NCBI RefSeq assembly: GCF_009664835.1
Contig: NZ_CP045929.1
Coordinates: 4,216,001-4,280,000 of the forward strand
Direction: 5' to 3'
Length of the DNA: 64,000 nucleotides
Origin: Allosaccharopolyspora coralli
GTDB lineage: Bacteria; Actinomycetota; Actinomycetes; Mycobacteriales; Pseudonocardiaceae
Numbering within the stretch: position 1 is the first letter of the stretch; each line of letters begins with the position of its first letter. Both the position numbers and the translations under genes were made by a program. Of the stretch, positions 1-9,094 are shown piece after piece. Below the pieces are notes generated by a model. It saw only the letters and a list, made by a program, of their open reading frames with translations. It did not search any database and was not told the origin of the DNA.

Positions 1-2355
1 GAACGCCAGCAATCGCTGGTAAATCCGTTCGGCGAGCTCGCCGTCGATGCCGTTGGCCGCCATCCCCTCGAACAACCGCCCACGCAGCCGCTCCATGCGT
101 TCGGCGGACCGTTTCGCCCCCATCGCCTGCCGCAACTCGTCGGCCTCCGACGGACTGAACCCGGCGACGTCGACGGCGAGCTGCATCAACTGTTCCTGGA
201 ACAACGGCACCCCGAGCGTCTTCTCCAACGCAGGCCGCATCAACGGATGCTCGTACTCCCAATCCTCCTCCCCGTTGCGGCGCCGGATGTAGGGATGCAC
301 CGAGCCGCCCTGGATCGGGCCGGGCCGGATCAACGCCACCTCCACCACCAGGTCGTAGAACTCACGTGGACGCAACCGGGGCAACGTCGCCAGCTGCGCG
401 CGACTCTCCACCTGGAACACCCCGACCGCGTCGGCGCGGCACAACATCTCGTACACCGCCGCGTCGTCCAACGGGATCCGGCCGAGATCGACCTGGAGAT
501 CGTGGTGCTCGCGGGTGAGCTCGATGGCGTAGTGCAACGCGGACAACATGCCCAGCCCGAGCAGGTCGAACTTGACCAGTCCGACGGCCGCGCAGTCGTC
601 CTTGTCCCACTGCAGCACCGTCCTGCCGGGCATCCGCGCCCACTCCACCGGACACACCTCGCTCACCGGCTGATGGCAGATCACCATGCCGCCGGAATGG
701 ATCCCCAGGTGCCGGGGGAATCCGAGCAGCTCGGCGGAAAGTTCCCGCACGTGCTGCGGGATGTCGGTGTCGTCCGGCAGCGGCCCCCAGTGTTCGATCT
801 GCTTGCTCCACGCGTCCTGCTCGCCCGGCGAGTGCCCGAACGCCCTCGCCACGTCGCGCACCGCCGACCGGGGGCGGTAACTGATGACGTTGGCGACCTG
901 CGCGGCGTGCCTGCGGCCGTACTTCTCGTAGACGTACTGGATGGCTTCCTCCCGCCGGTCCGACTCGATGTCGAGGTCGATGTCCGGCGGCCCCTCCCGC
1001 TCCCGGGACAGGAACCGTTCGAACAGCAGCCGGTAACGCACCGGATCGGCGTTGGTGATGCGCAACGCGAAACACACCGCCGAGTTCGCCGCCGAACCCC
1101 GTCCCTGGCACAGGATTCCCGCCGACAGGCAGAACGAGACGATGTCGTGCACCACCAGGAAATAGCCGGGGAAGTCCAACTGTTCGACGAGGGCCAGTTC
1201 GTGCTCGAGCTGCCGGTAGGCGTCCGGGCTCTCGTACGGTGCGCCGTAACGCTCGGCCGCGCCCCGATAGGTCAGCTCCCGCAGCCAGCTCGCCTCGGTG
1301 TACCCGGCGGGGACGTCGAACGGCGGCAGATTCGGTGCCATCAGCCGAAGATCGAAAGCGCACTCCCCGCCCAGCTCCGCAGCGCGCTGCACCGCCCCCG
1401 GGTAGCGGGCGAACAGTTCCGCCATCTCCGCGCCGGAACGCAGATGGGCACCCGACCACGCTGGCAACCAGCCGTCCATGTCGTCGAGACTGCGGCGCGC
1501 CCGGATCGCCGCGACCGCACCGGCGAGCCGTTGCCGCTCCGGCCGGGCCAGGTGCGCGGCCGTCGTCGCCACAGTGGACAGACCGGCTCGCGCGGCGAGT
1601 TCCGCGAGGGCGTCGTTGCGTTCGGTGTCCAACGGCATCCCGTGATCGGTCAGCTCCACCGCGACGTTCTCCCGGCCGAACAACCCCACCATGCGGTCCA
1701 GTTCCGCCCGCGCCGCGTCCGTACCGCCCGCCTCCAACGCGGCTCGGACCGGGCCCTTGCGGCACCCGGTGAGCACCAGCCACTGCCCCGCCGCCTGCTC
1801 GGCGAGACCGTCCAGGTCGTAGTGCGGGCGGCCTTTCTCGCCGCCGTCGAGGTGCGCCGCACTGATCGACCGGCACAACCGGGCGTAGCCGTCCGGGTTC
1901 CGAGCCAGGACCAGCAGATGCCGCGAGTCCACATCGGGCACTCCAGCCCGCTCCTCGGACCTGCCTGCGCCCGGGGCGAGTCCGAGCTCCGAACCGAACA
2001 CGGTGCGGACACCGTGCTCGGCGGCCGCCTCGGCGAACCGCACCACCCCGTGGAGACCGTCGTGATCGGTCAGCGCGACCGCCTCCAACCCCAGCCGGAC
2101 CGCCTCGGCAGCCAGCTCCTCCGGATGGCTCGCACCGTCGAGGAAACTGAAGTTCGAGTGCGCGTGCAGCTCGGCGTACGGGACCGTCGCCGACTCCGGT
2201 TCCTGCGACGGCGCCGAGTAGGGCGCACGGGTGCGGGTCCACGCGGGACTGTCGCCCCCGTCGCCGGGGAACTGTTCGTCACGCGACGAACCCGGACGGC
2301 CGGACAGGGCCCTTTCCAGCTCCGACCAGCTCTGCTTCGGGTTGAACCAGCTCAC
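1..2355 (-). CDS. dnaE2: DnaE2 error-prone DNA polymerase III alpha subunit (partial)
   Basis: Catalytic translesion polymerase of the actinobacterial SOS mutasome, working with ImuB and ImuA' in damage-induced mutagenesis. The visible N-terminal 785 codons start at a GTG (2353-2355) with SWFNPKQSW. A PHP domain follows (HAHSNFSFLDGASHPEEL, about residues 65-85), then C-family polymerase palm and finger blocks including CQGRGSAANSAVCF and the GPPDIDLDIES catalytic acidic motif. The frame is open to base 1, so the C-terminus and stop lie outside the window. The start overlaps the imuB stop as GTGA, which suggests translational coupling. In M. tuberculosis dnaE2 (Rv3370c) is separate from imuA'-imuB; here all three are contiguous. 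The PHP and DnaE blocks together with the ImuB neighbour point to DnaE2 rather than DnaE1. Confidence 0.96.
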   Translation of the reverse strand, partial: MSWFNPKQSWSELERALSGRPGSSRDEQFPGDGGDSPAWTRTRAPYSAPSQEPESATVPYAELHAHSNFSFLDGASHPEELAAEAVRLGLEAVALTDHDGLHGVVRFAEAAAEHGVRTVFGSELGLAPGAGRSEERAGVPDVDSRHLLVLARNPDGYARLCRSISAAHLDGGEKGRPHYDLDGLAEQAAGQWLVLTGCRKGPVRAALEAGGTDAARAELDRMVGLFGRENVAVELTDHGMPLDTERNDALAELAARAGLSTVATTAAHLARPERQRLAGAVAAIRARRSLDDMDGWLPAWSGAHLRSGAEMAELFARYPGAVQRAAELGGECAFDLRLMAPNLPPFDVPAGYTEASWLRELTYRGAAERYGAPYESPDAYRQLEHELALVEQLDFPGYFLVVHDIVSFCLSAGILCQGRGSAANSAVCFALRITNADPVRYRLLFERFLSREREGPPDIDLDIESDRREEAIQYVYEKYGRRHAAQVANVISYRPRSAVRDVARAFGHSPGEQDAWSKQIEHWGPLPDDTDIPQHVRELSAELLGFPRHLGIHSGGMVICHQPVSEVCPVEWARMPGRTVLQWDKDDCAAVGLVKFDLLGLGMLSALHYAIELTREHHDLQVDLGRIPLDDAAVYEMLCRADAVGVFQVESRAQLATLPRLRPREFYDLVVEVALIRPGPIQGGSVHPYIRRRNGEEDWEYEHPLMRPALEKTLGVPLFQEQLMQLAVDVAGFSPSEADELRQAMGAKRSAERMERLRGRLFEGMAANGIDGELAERIYQRLLAF

Positions 2356-3947
2356 CGGTACACCCCCTGCACCCACCAGCGTTCCCGTTCGAACACCACC
2401 AGCAGCGCCGTCTCCCCCTCGCCGGACTCGTCGGCGTCCTCCTCGGCGAGCACCACCTGCAACCGGGCCGTGGTGCGGTCGCGCTCCCACCAGCGTTCGG
2501 CCAGCGGCCACGGCCCCGCCCACCGAGACACCGCGCGGGTGCGCCCCGCGGACGTGACACGACACGGCAACGCCGTGAGGCGGCCCCGGTCGGTCAGGCC
2601 GATCGAACACCCCTCCCCATCGAGCACGTCGGCAGGCCACGGCTCCTCCGGCACCAACGACGGCGACGGGGCAGGCACCCTCCCCGGCCACGGCAGATCC
2701 GGGTCCCGGCTCGGGCTCCGCTCGTCACCCCACGGCACCAGACGGACCCGGTCCCGAACGTCCCGTCCGCCGTCGAGGACCCCGGTGAGGACAGCGTCCG
2801 GCCCGAGCATCCCCTGCACCCGCACGAACGCGCGGCTCGCGCGAGCATCGGCATCACCCGTGGCGGAACGCATCAGGTCCAGCTGCAGCCCACCCGCGTC
2901 GACCACCTCGTCCGGGAACAGCGACAGCTCCACCACCCCGGCCGTAGGCCGCTCCGCGCCCCGTCTGCCGTGCAACCACCCGTCGAGTTGCCAGCGCACC
3001 CGGTCGGCGGTGCCGGTCGGGGTGAGGGGTTCAGCGCAACGCCACACCCGGTGCAGCTCCTCGTCGTTCTCGGTGCGCGCGGAGATTCCCAGCCGAGTGC
3101 ACGCCCACCCCACAGCACCGAGTGCGTGATGCAGCCGCTCGGCGATGCCTTTCGCCACGAACGCCGCGGCGTCGACCCGGTCGAGCGGCGGGTCGAGCTT
3201 CTCGGTGACGGCCAGATCGGGGCTGGGTCGCCGCCGCGACGGCGGTCGCTGCTCGGCGCCGCACGCCGCTCGATGGGCCGTGAGCGCCTCCGCACCGAAC
3301 CGGGTGGCCACCTCGGACGAAGGCAGCGCCGCGAAAGCTCCGAGCGTGCGGATTCCCAAGCGTCGCAGGAGATCCACCAGATCACGATGGTCACTTCCCG
3401 CGCTGCCGTCCGGTTGGTCGACCTCCGCGACGCCCAACGGAGCGAGGAACTCGCGGCTGCCTCCCGGAGCGACGACGGTGCCGCGCCGGGCCGCGAGAAT
3501 CGCGGCGAACATCCCGTCGGCGACGCCGACCTGGCACTCCTGGCCGGTGCGGGCGGCGACCTGGTCGAGAAGCCGCTCCGCCGCCGCACTCTCGGAACCG
3601 AAGTATCGCGCGGGCCCCCGGGCGGGGACCGCGACGAGCCCGGGACGCACCACCTCGACCCCGGGCACCAAGTCCTCGACCGCTGCGGCGACGGGTTCGA
3701 ACAGACGCGCGTCCCGGTCCGGATCGTGTTGGCACACCACGAGTTCCGGGCAGCGCCCCTGGGACTCACGACGACGCATGCCGCGCCGGACACCGGCCGA
3801 CCGTGCCGGGCCGGTGCACGCGACGACCCGGTTGGCGTCGAAAACCGCGGCAGGGGTCGAGTACGACAGCTCGGCGGCGGTCATCGCGGCGACGACCGGC
3901 CAGTCCGGGCACCACACCACGATTCTGCGTACGGCGTGCGTGTTCAT
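2352..3947 (-). CDS. imuB: ImuB, Y-family polymerase-like mutasome hub
   Basis: Catalytically degenerate Y-family (DinB/UmuC-like) protein that links DnaE2 and ImuA' to the sliding clamp. The predicted 531 aa start with MNTHAVRRIVVWCPDWPVVA, a typical ImuB N-terminus. The palm/finger part includes FDANRVVACTGPARSAGVRRGM and the thumb part LGAFAALPSSEVATRFG. A beta-clamp-like motif ELSLF lies about two thirds along (consensus QLSLF), and the Trp-rich C-terminus ends ERWWVQGVYR. The upstream reading frame stays open, but the ATG at 3945-3947 overlaps the imuA' stop as ATGA and fits the family start. Its stop overlaps the dnaE2 start by 4 nt. SOS-regulated as part of the operon. Confidence 0.95.
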   Translation of the reverse strand: MNTHAVRRIVVWCPDWPVVAAMTAAELSYSTPAAVFDANRVVACTGPARSAGVRRGMRRRESQGRCPELVVCQHDPDRDARLFEPVAAAVEDLVPGVEVVRPGLVAVPARGPARYFGSESAAAERLLDQVAARTGQECQVGVADGMFAAILAARRGTVVAPGGSREFLAPLGVAEVDQPDGSAGSDHRDLVDLLRRLGIRTLGAFAALPSSEVATRFGAEALTAHRAACGAEQRPPSRRRPSPDLAVTEKLDPPLDRVDAAAFVAKGIAERLHHALGAVGWACTRLGISARTENDEELHRVWRCAEPLTPTGTADRVRWQLDGWLHGRRGAERPTAGVVELSLFPDEVVDAGGLQLDLMRSATGDADARASRAFVRVQGMLGPDAVLTGVLDGGRDVRDRVRLVPWGDERSPSRDPDLPWPGRVPAPSPSLVPEEPWPADVLDGEGCSIGLTDRGRLTALPCRVTSAGRTRAVSRWAGPWPLAERWWERDRTTARLQVVLAEEDADESGEGETALLVVFERERWWVQGVYR

Positions 3948-4690
3948 CCGACTCGCCCCGGGACCGAGTGCAGCGTCGGACGGCTCGGGACTTCGTGCGC
4001 GGCGGGACTGTCCGACGCGGATGAGTCGGGTACCGCGGTGACGCCGCTCCGGTTCGGCAACAGCAGCCGGCAGGAACGTGGCCGGGCCGCCGCTCCCCGC
4101 CCGGAAGCACGGATCGTCACCTCCCGGCCCCGCAGTGAGCCGTTCCCGCGTTCCGGACCGTGCCAGCGCGCCCGGGCGCAGTCGAGCCGGACGTCGGCTC
4201 CCGGCCAGTCCCGGAACGGCAGCAGCACCCCACCGCGATGCCGGGCTCGGGCCGACAAACGGCGGGCATCGGAGTCCGGGAACCGGGCGGTCGGGCCCAC
4301 CACTACGAGATCCACCCCGTCGAGCAGGGCGGCGATCACGTTCACCGCGTCGCCGCCAGGATCCGGGACGAGCGCAAGCCGCGAGACCTCGACCCCGGCC
4401 TCCGAGGCCGCGATCATCCCCAACCCGGGAAGCCCGATCACCGCGGCCCAGGAACCCTGTTCCGTGGCGTCGGCGAGCAAGGCGAGCAGCAGTGCCGTCG
4501 ACCCGTGTACCGCCACCGTGCTGCCGCGGCGCAAGCCCGACCACGGCAGCACGGTGGCGAGTTCCGCCCGCGTCGGCAGCACCTGTCCCGCAACAGGTGT
4601 TGCCTCGCCCACCTCGGTGGCCGGGACGACCGCGGACACCCCTGCCGCGCTCGGCCCGTCCAGCGCCACCAGTGATGCGCTCGCGGACAT
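3944..4690 (-). CDS. imuA': ImuA' RecA-like mutasome accessory protein
   Basis: First gene of the mutasome operon, predicted 248 aa. ImuA' proteins are RecA/SulA-fold accessory factors that bind ImuB. The sequence has a degenerate P-loop region (VAVHGSTALLLALLADA, about residues 58-75) and a hydrophobic beta-strand DLVVVGPTARFP. The C-terminal third is Arg-rich and carries REVTIRASG and CRLLLPNRSG. The start MSASASLVALDG at ATG 4688-4690 has GGGGAGAG a few nt upstream. The frame is open upstream, but that stretch overlaps the promoter leader. The stop overlaps imuB as ATGA. The promoter and two LexA boxes lie 177-253 nt upstream, leaving an untranslated leader of about 190 nt. Confidence 0.88.
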   Translation of the reverse strand: MSASASLVALDGPSAAGVSAVVPATEVGEATPVAGQVLPTRAELATVLPWSGLRRGSTVAVHGSTALLLALLADATEQGSWAAVIGLPGLGMIAASEAGVEVSRLALVPDPGGDAVNVIAALLDGVDLVVVGPTARFPDSDARRLSARARHRGGVLLPFRDWPGADVRLDCARARWHGPERGNGSLRGREVTIRASGRGAAARPRSCRLLLPNRSGVTAVPDSSASDSPAAHEVPSRPTLHSVPGRVG

Positions 4691-4866
4691 GCTCTCTCCC
4701 CACCTGTCGTGCACCTGCCTGGCCCCGGTCCGGGCAGGCACCGCCGTGGGGAGACAGCGGCGTGGTCTCGCTACGCCTACGCCAGCGCAACGCGACCGGT
4801 GAAGTGGCCGACCCCCGACGGCAGCCACTCCGACCTCCGACTCCAGCCCGAACAACCCTGCGGCAG

Positions 4867-4882
4867 TCGAACTGAAGTTCGA
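4867..4882 (-). promoter_or_regulatory. LexA (SOS) box, promoter-proximal
   Basis: TCGAACTGAAGTTCGA is a perfect 16-bp palindrome fitting the Gram-positive/mycobacterial LexA consensus (GAAC-N4-GTTC within TCGAAC-N4-GTTCGA). It lies just downstream of the predicted -10 of the imuA'-imuB-dnaE2 promoter, at the expected transcription start, where bound LexA would block the polymerase. It is also embedded in a wider inverted repeat (AACTGAA at 4870-4876, TTCAGTT at 4888-4894). Confidence 0.93.
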
Positions 4883-4890
4883 ACGAGTTC

Positions 4891-4920
4891 AGTTAACCCC
4901 AGCGCAGCCACCCCCGTCAA
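4891..4920 (-). promoter_or_regulatory. Predicted promoter of imuA'-imuB-dnaE2
   Basis: On the minus strand TTGACG (4920-4915) and TTAACT (4896-4891) are separated by 18 nt, a good sigma-A type -35/-10 pair. The start would fall near 4884, next to the proximal LexA box. The distal LexA box ends 8 nt upstream of the -35. Both boxes therefore bracket the promoter. Confidence 0.7.
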
Positions 4921-4927
4921 GAGATCA

Positions 4928-4943
4928 TCGAACTCCAGTTCGA
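4928..4943 (-). promoter_or_regulatory. LexA (SOS) box, promoter-distal
   Basis: TCGAACTCCAGTTCGA is a second perfect palindromic SOS box, 61 nt from the first (start to start). It lies immediately upstream of the predicted -35. The half sites are identical to those of the proximal box and only the four spacer bases differ, so both are probably functional. Confidence 0.92.
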
Positions 4944-4975
4944 CACTCCTGAGTTCGGCCCCCCCCCAGCCCTGC

Positions 4976-5037
4976 GGGGTGGCAAATTCGCGCGAATTTG
5001 CCACCCCTCTGTCCACAGGGGGAGGGAGTTGTCCACA
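4976..5037. repeat. Family A element: 32-bp palindrome plus two DnaA-box-like sites
   Basis: Positions 4976-5007 are a perfect 32-bp palindrome: GGGGTGGCAAATTCGC followed by its reverse complement, with an AT-rich core. It is followed by CTGTCCACA (5009-5017) and TTGTCCACA (5029-5037); the second matches the actinobacterial DnaA box and the first differs by one base. The same palindrome plus a degenerate tail recurs at 20749. The element lies between purH (stop at 5081) and the imuA' promoter, so it may also terminate purH transcripts. Confidence 0.85.
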
Positions 5038-5080
5038 GGGGGAGGTGCGGTGGGGTGAGGCTATGGGGTGCTGGGTGGGG

Positions 5081-6661
5081 TCAGTGGGCGAAGTGGCGGG
5101 TTCCGGTGAGGTACATGGCCACACCCGCCTGCTCCGCCGCCGCGACGACCTGCTCGTCCCGAACCGACCCGCCGGGTTGGACGACGGCGCGCACTCCGGC
5201 TTCGGCGAGGACCTCGAATCCGTCCGGGAACGGGAAGAACGCGTCCGAGGCGGCGACGGAACCGGTGCCCCGGTCTCCGGAACGAGTGACCGCGAGTCGC
5301 GCGGAGTCGACGCGATTGACCTGCCCCATACCCACACCGACGGTCGCACCGTCGTGGGCGAGCAGGATCGCGTTCGACTTCACGGCACGGCAGGCTCGCC
5401 ACGCGAACCGCAGATCACGCAGCGTCGCTTCGTCCGCGGCCTTGCCGGTGGCCAGCGTCCAGTTGGCCGGGTCGTCGCCCTCGGCGTCGATGGCGTCCGA
5501 GCCCTGCACGAGGACACCACCGGAGATGGCCCGCACCTCCACCCGGCCGGACTCGGGCGGCTGAGCGGTGAGGAGGCGGACGTTCTTCTTGCGCTGCAAC
5601 ACTTCCACGGCACCCTCGGCGTAGCCGGGTGCGACGACGACCTCGGTGAACACTTCCGCGACCTGCTCGGCCATCGCGACCGAGACCTCACGGTTCACCG
5701 CGATCACGCCGCCGAAGGCGCTGACCGGGTCGCATTCGTGGGCTTTGCGGTGGGCTTCGGCGACGTCGGCACCGAGCGCGATGCCGCAGGGATTGGCGTG
5801 CTTGATGATCGCCACGCACGGATCGTCGTGGTCGTGCGCAGAACGCCACGCCGAATCGGCGTCGACGTAGTTGTTGTACGACATCTCCTTGCCGTGCAGC
5901 TGGGCGGCGGCCGCGAGCCCGGTCGCCTCACCGCCCGAGACGTACAGCGCGGCGGGCTGGTGCGGGTTCTCGCCGTAGCGCAACGCGGAGCGGCGTTGCC
6001 AGGTTTCGCCCAGCCAGCCGGGGAACGTGGCACGCTCGCCGGTGGCCTGGTCCTCTTCGGTGTGGCCAGTCATCCAGGAGGCCACCGCGACGTCGTAGGA
6101 GGCGGTGTGCCGGAACGCCGCTGCGGCGAGTTCGGCCCGCTCCGGCTGGGTGAAGCCGCCGGCGCGGACCTGTTCGAGCACCCGGTCGTAGCGGTTCGGC
6201 TCCACGACGACAGCGACGTTGGCGTGGTTCTTCGCCGAGGCACGCACCATGGCGGGCCCTCCGATGTCGATCTGCTCGATGACCTCGTCGGGACCTGCCC
6301 CGGAGGCCGCGGTCTGCACGAACGGGTACAGGTTCACCACAAGCAGGTCGAACGGCGCGATGTCGAGTTCGTCGAGCTGGTCGGCGTGGGTCTGCTTGCG
6401 CAGATCGGCGAGCAGGCCCGCGTGCACCCTTGGGTGCAATGTCTTGACCCGGCCGTCGAAGGCTTCGGGGAATCCGGTCAGCTCCTCCACCGGCGTGACC
6501 GGCACCCCGGCGTCGGCGATCGTCCGCGCCGTGCCACCGGTGGAGACGATCTCGACGCCGGCGGCGTGCAGACCCGTGGCCAGTTCCAGCAGGCCGGACT
6601 TGTCCGACACACCGATCAGCGCGCGGCGCACCGGCTTGCGGTCCTGTGAATTCGAGCTCAC
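5081..6661 (-). CDS. purH: PurH, AICAR formyltransferase / IMP cyclohydrolase
   Basis: Bifunctional enzyme for the last two steps of de novo IMP synthesis in the cytoplasm. The predicted 526 aa have an N-terminal MGS-like cyclohydrolase domain ([56 protein letters not shown]). The C-terminal AICAR transformylase domain carries [35 protein letters not shown] and the [12 protein letters not shown] block. The GTG start (6659-6661) overlaps the purN stop as GTGA; the frame is open far upstream into purN, but only this start fits the family length. Order purN-purH follows perM as in Rv0955-Rv0957. Confidence 0.97.
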   Translation of the reverse strand: MSSNSQDRKPVRRALIGVSDKSGLLELATGLHAAGVEIVSTGGTARTIADAGVPVTPVEELTGFPEAFDGRVKTLHPRVHAGLLADLRKQTHADQLDELDIAPFDLLVVNLYPFVQTAASGAGPDEVIEQIDIGGPAMVRASAKNHANVAVVVEPNRYDRVLEQVRAGGFTQPERAELAAAAFRHTASYDVAVASWMTGHTEEDQATGERATFPGWLGETWQRRSALRYGENPHQPAALYVSGGEATGLAAAAQLHGKEMSYNNYVDADSAWRSAHDHDDPCVAIIKHANPCGIALGADVAEAHRKAHECDPVSAFGGVIAVNREVSVAMAEQVAEVFTEVVVAPGYAEGAVEVLQRKKNVRLLTAQPPESGRVEVRAISGGVLVQGSDAIDAEGDDPANWTLATGKAADEATLRDLRFAWRACRAVKSNAILLAHDGATVGVGMGQVNRVDSARLAVTRSGDRGTGSVAASDAFFPFPDGFEVLAEAGVRAVVQPGGSVRDEQVVAAAEQAGVAMYLTGTRHFAH

Positions 6662-7305
6662 GGGATACTCACCTTTCGTCCCTGCACGGTCCAGCCGTGC
6701 CGTGCCAGTTGTTCCAGAGTGTCCACGAGCAGTCGCCGTTCGACGGCCTTGATCCGCTCGTGCAGGCTCGCCTCGTCGTCGTCGGGCAAGATCGCCAGGG
6801 GCTCCTGCGCCAGGATGGGCCCCGTATCGACACCGGCGTCCACGACGAACAGCGTGCAGCCGGTGACGCGGACGCCGTACTCCAACGCGTCGCGCACACC
6901 GTGCATCCCCGGGAACGCAGGCAGCAACGACGGATGGCTGTTGAGGTAGCGGCCGTCGAACCGCGCGAGGAAATCGGCTCCGACCAGCTTCATGAACCCG
7001 GCCGAGACGACGAGGTCGGGTTCGTACTGTGCGCACGAGTCGGCCAGCGCCTGGTCCCATGCCGCGCGGCTCGAATACTCCTTCAGTGCCTGGGTGAAAG
7101 TCGGCAGGCCCGCGCGTTCGGCGCGCGCGAGCCCTTCGACGTCGGGGCGGTCGGAGCCCACGGCGACGACCCGCACCGGGTGGTCGGGCCCGTTCGTGGC
7201 GTCGAGCAGCGCCTGGAGGAGAGTGCCGGAGCCGGAGACCAGCACGACGACCCTGGCAGGGCGGTGGGCACTCCGGGAGACCGGACTCGGCTCACGCGTG
7301 TTCAG
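6658..7305 (-). CDS. purN: PurN, phosphoribosylglycinamide formyltransferase
   Basis: 10-formyl-THF-dependent GAR transformylase of purine synthesis, predicted 215 aa. The motifs [20 protein letters not shown] (first beta-strand and phosphate loop), [12 protein letters not shown] (catalytic Asn and His) and [17 protein letters not shown] are clear. The only ATG/GTG/TTG in frame before the core is the GTG at 7245, which would cut off the first beta-strand. AGGAG (7315-7311) sits 6 nt before an in-frame CTG at 7305-7303, after an in-frame stop, so a CTG start is chosen (N-terminus [11 protein letters not shown]). Coupled to purH by a 4-nt GTGA overlap. Confidence 0.93.
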   Translation of the reverse strand: MNTREPSPVSRSAHRPARVVVLVSGSGTLLQALLDATNGPDHPVRVVAVGSDRPDVEGLARAERAGLPTFTQALKEYSSRAAWDQALADSCAQYEPDLVVSAGFMKLVGADFLARFDGRYLNSHPSLLPAFPGMHGVRDALEYGVRVTGCTLFVVDAGVDTGPILAQEPLAILPDDDEASLHERIKAVERRLLVDTLEQLARHGWTVQGRKVSIP

Positions 7306-7417
7306 TACTCACTCCTGATCTCCGCTGGTCCGCGCCCGGGGGACGCGATCTCACCCAGCAGAGTAGGCGTCACCGTCACCGGCGACACCGCCAGGGCGCC
7401 GCCGAGTGGCACAACAC

Positions 7418-8923
7418 TCACCGATCGTCGTCGTCCCGCCGCCTCGGCCACGCAAGCTCGGGGTCTTCCTCCGCGGCCTCCAGGTCGGCGAGGTCGTCGT
7501 CGAGGGGGTCGTGCTCGGGGGCGGCGACCTCCGGATCTTCGCCGTCGGCAGCCGTGTCGTCCGGCACCTGCTCGGTCGGGTCCCCGCCCTCCTCCGGTAC
7601 CGCATCGTCATCCGGTGCTTCGTCGTCCAGGTCGGCATCGACGAGGTCCGGGTCCGGCACTTCCGAGTCGAGGGTGCCGTCGCCATGCGGTTCCTCCGGC
7701 GCCGTCTCGGCCCCGCTCGACGATCCCTCGCCCTCGAGGGGCTCGACCCCATCCGGCGCTGCGACCTGCGCACGAGGACCGAAGAGCCACGAGACGAGCG
7801 CCCCGGGAACGGCCAGCCAGCCCACCGTGGCGAGCGCGGCCCACCCGGCGTGCATGCTCACCGGCTCGAAGTCGGCACCGCCGAGTCGCCCCCCGGTGAG
7901 CAGCGCGAGGCACCCGACCGCCGTCGCGACCACGGCCGCGCCCGCGAGCACCGCCGAGATCCTCGGCACCACCGCCTCGTCGGCGTTCCGGCACCACCAC
8001 CCGAGCAGCGCACCCACCACCACGGGGACCACGAACACGGCGAACCACCACAGCGCGCCGGTACTCGCCGGCAGTGCGGCGAACAACGGCAGGTCGGGGA
8101 CGGGGCCGGTCCGGACGCCGAACGGCGAGACCTCGAGCGCCCCGACCGAGAAGCCCGGCCCGACGACGAACGACCATGCGGCGAGCATCGCGTTCGGCAG
8201 GTACAGCAGGGAGACCACGATCATGCCGAAGCCGTCGCCCCACGAGGGCGAGGCCGCGAACAGCTGGGACGCCGACAGACCGAGCCCGCTGAGGAACACG
8301 AGCGCGGCGAGCATGGCCACGACCAGCAGGACGCGGACACCGAGTTCGATGCCGGTCCACACCGGCTCGCTCACGCGGGACCACACGAGCGTGATCAGCC
8401 CGCTGCGATCGGCCATACCGAGGCCCGCGGCGGTGGTCGCCGTCAACCCGCACCACACGAACGCGTCGAGCGGGACTGCGACTACCGAGCCGCCCCGGAC
8501 CAGCACGGCGATCACGGCGCCTGCCGTGGCGTGGACGACGCCCATCACGAGGATCACCCGCGCGGTCTGCGCGGCACTACGAAGCTGGGCCCGTCGGGCG
8601 AAGCCGGAGCAGGAGGCGGCGATCAGCAGGACCACGAACGCCGTCGGCAACAGAGGCAGCACGTCGAGCGGTGCCCCGGAGATCGACAGCGGCACCTGGT
8701 GCGCGGCGAGCCACGCAGGCAGTGCGGCCAGCAGTACTGCGGGCAACGAGAAGTCACCGCCCGCCGTGGCCATGACGGCGGCGACGACGCCGGCCAGCGC
8801 GAGGTATCCGGCGGTGACCACCGCGCCGACCACGGCCGCGAGCAGCAGCCATCGCGTACCGGTGTGTCGAGTCCCGGTGGCCCGCTCAGCGAGGGTGTGA
8901 GGGAGGTTTCCGAGCGCGGTCAC
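7418..8923 (-). CDS. perM: PerM-like integral membrane protein (DUF6350)
   Basis: Polytopic membrane protein of 501 aa at the position of M. tuberculosis PerM (Rv0955), which stabilises the divisome protein FtsB and is needed for persistence; function here is inferred by family and synteny. About nine hydrophobic segments are visible, beginning with WLLLAAVVGAVVTAGYLALAG. Conserved-looking loops include LPNAMLAAWSFVVGPGFSVG. The last 120 residues or so form a very acidic, Pro-rich cytoplasmic tail ending PRRRDDDDR. GTG start at 8921-8923 (GTG ACC GCG CTC), with AGCG just before it and no strong RBS. purN starts 112 nt downstream. Confidence 0.85.
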   Translation of the reverse strand: MTALGNLPHTLAERATGTRHTGTRWLLLAAVVGAVVTAGYLALAGVVAAVMATAGGDFSLPAVLLAALPAWLAAHQVPLSISGAPLDVLPLLPTAFVVLLIAASCSGFARRAQLRSAAQTARVILVMGVVHATAGAVIAVLVRGGSVVAVPLDAFVWCGLTATTAAGLGMADRSGLITLVWSRVSEPVWTGIELGVRVLLVVAMLAALVFLSGLGLSASQLFAASPSWGDGFGMIVVSLLYLPNAMLAAWSFVVGPGFSVGALEVSPFGVRTGPVPDLPLFAALPASTGALWWFAVFVVPVVVGALLGWWCRNADEAVVPRISAVLAGAAVVATAVGCLALLTGGRLGGADFEPVSMHAGWAALATVGWLAVPGALVSWLFGPRAQVAAPDGVEPLEGEGSSSGAETAPEEPHGDGTLDSEVPDPDLVDADLDDEAPDDDAVPEEGGDPTEQVPDDTAADGEDPEVAAPEHDPLDDDLADLEAAEEDPELAWPRRRDDDDR

Positions 8924-9028
8924 CCGCTGAATGTCGCATCGCCATGCGTCCGATCAGGGGCGGACACACCGCGTCGTCGTCTGATCGAGGGAAGACGTCC
9001 TCGACCACGGCGAACTGGCTTGTGGCTC

Positions 9029-9094
9029 AGAAGGCGTCTGGAAACTGGCTATGTGCCCGTAGGGCACACAAGCCAGTTCCCAAATGCACTCTCA
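9029..9094. repeat. Family D miniature element
   Basis: Short copy carrying only the two ends of family D and its small hairpin: AAGGCGTCTGGAAACTGGCT, then GTGCCCGTAGGGCAC (9053-9067), then AGCCAGTTCCCAAATGCACT. The arms AACTGGCT and AGCCAGTT pair, making a compact hairpin. The right end overlaps the stop codon of the DUF5336 gene (9092-9094). Confidence 0.75.

Noticed and set aside
247..3129. 960-codon open frame on the plus strand
   Set aside because: It is antisense to dnaE2 and imuB, is rich in Arg/Pro/His as expected from a GC-rich shadow frame, and matches no family, while the minus strand carries clear polymerase motifs.
4976..5007. Palindromes considered as CRISPR repeats
   Set aside because: Copies are dispersed, perfectly palindromic and without regular spacers or cas genes.
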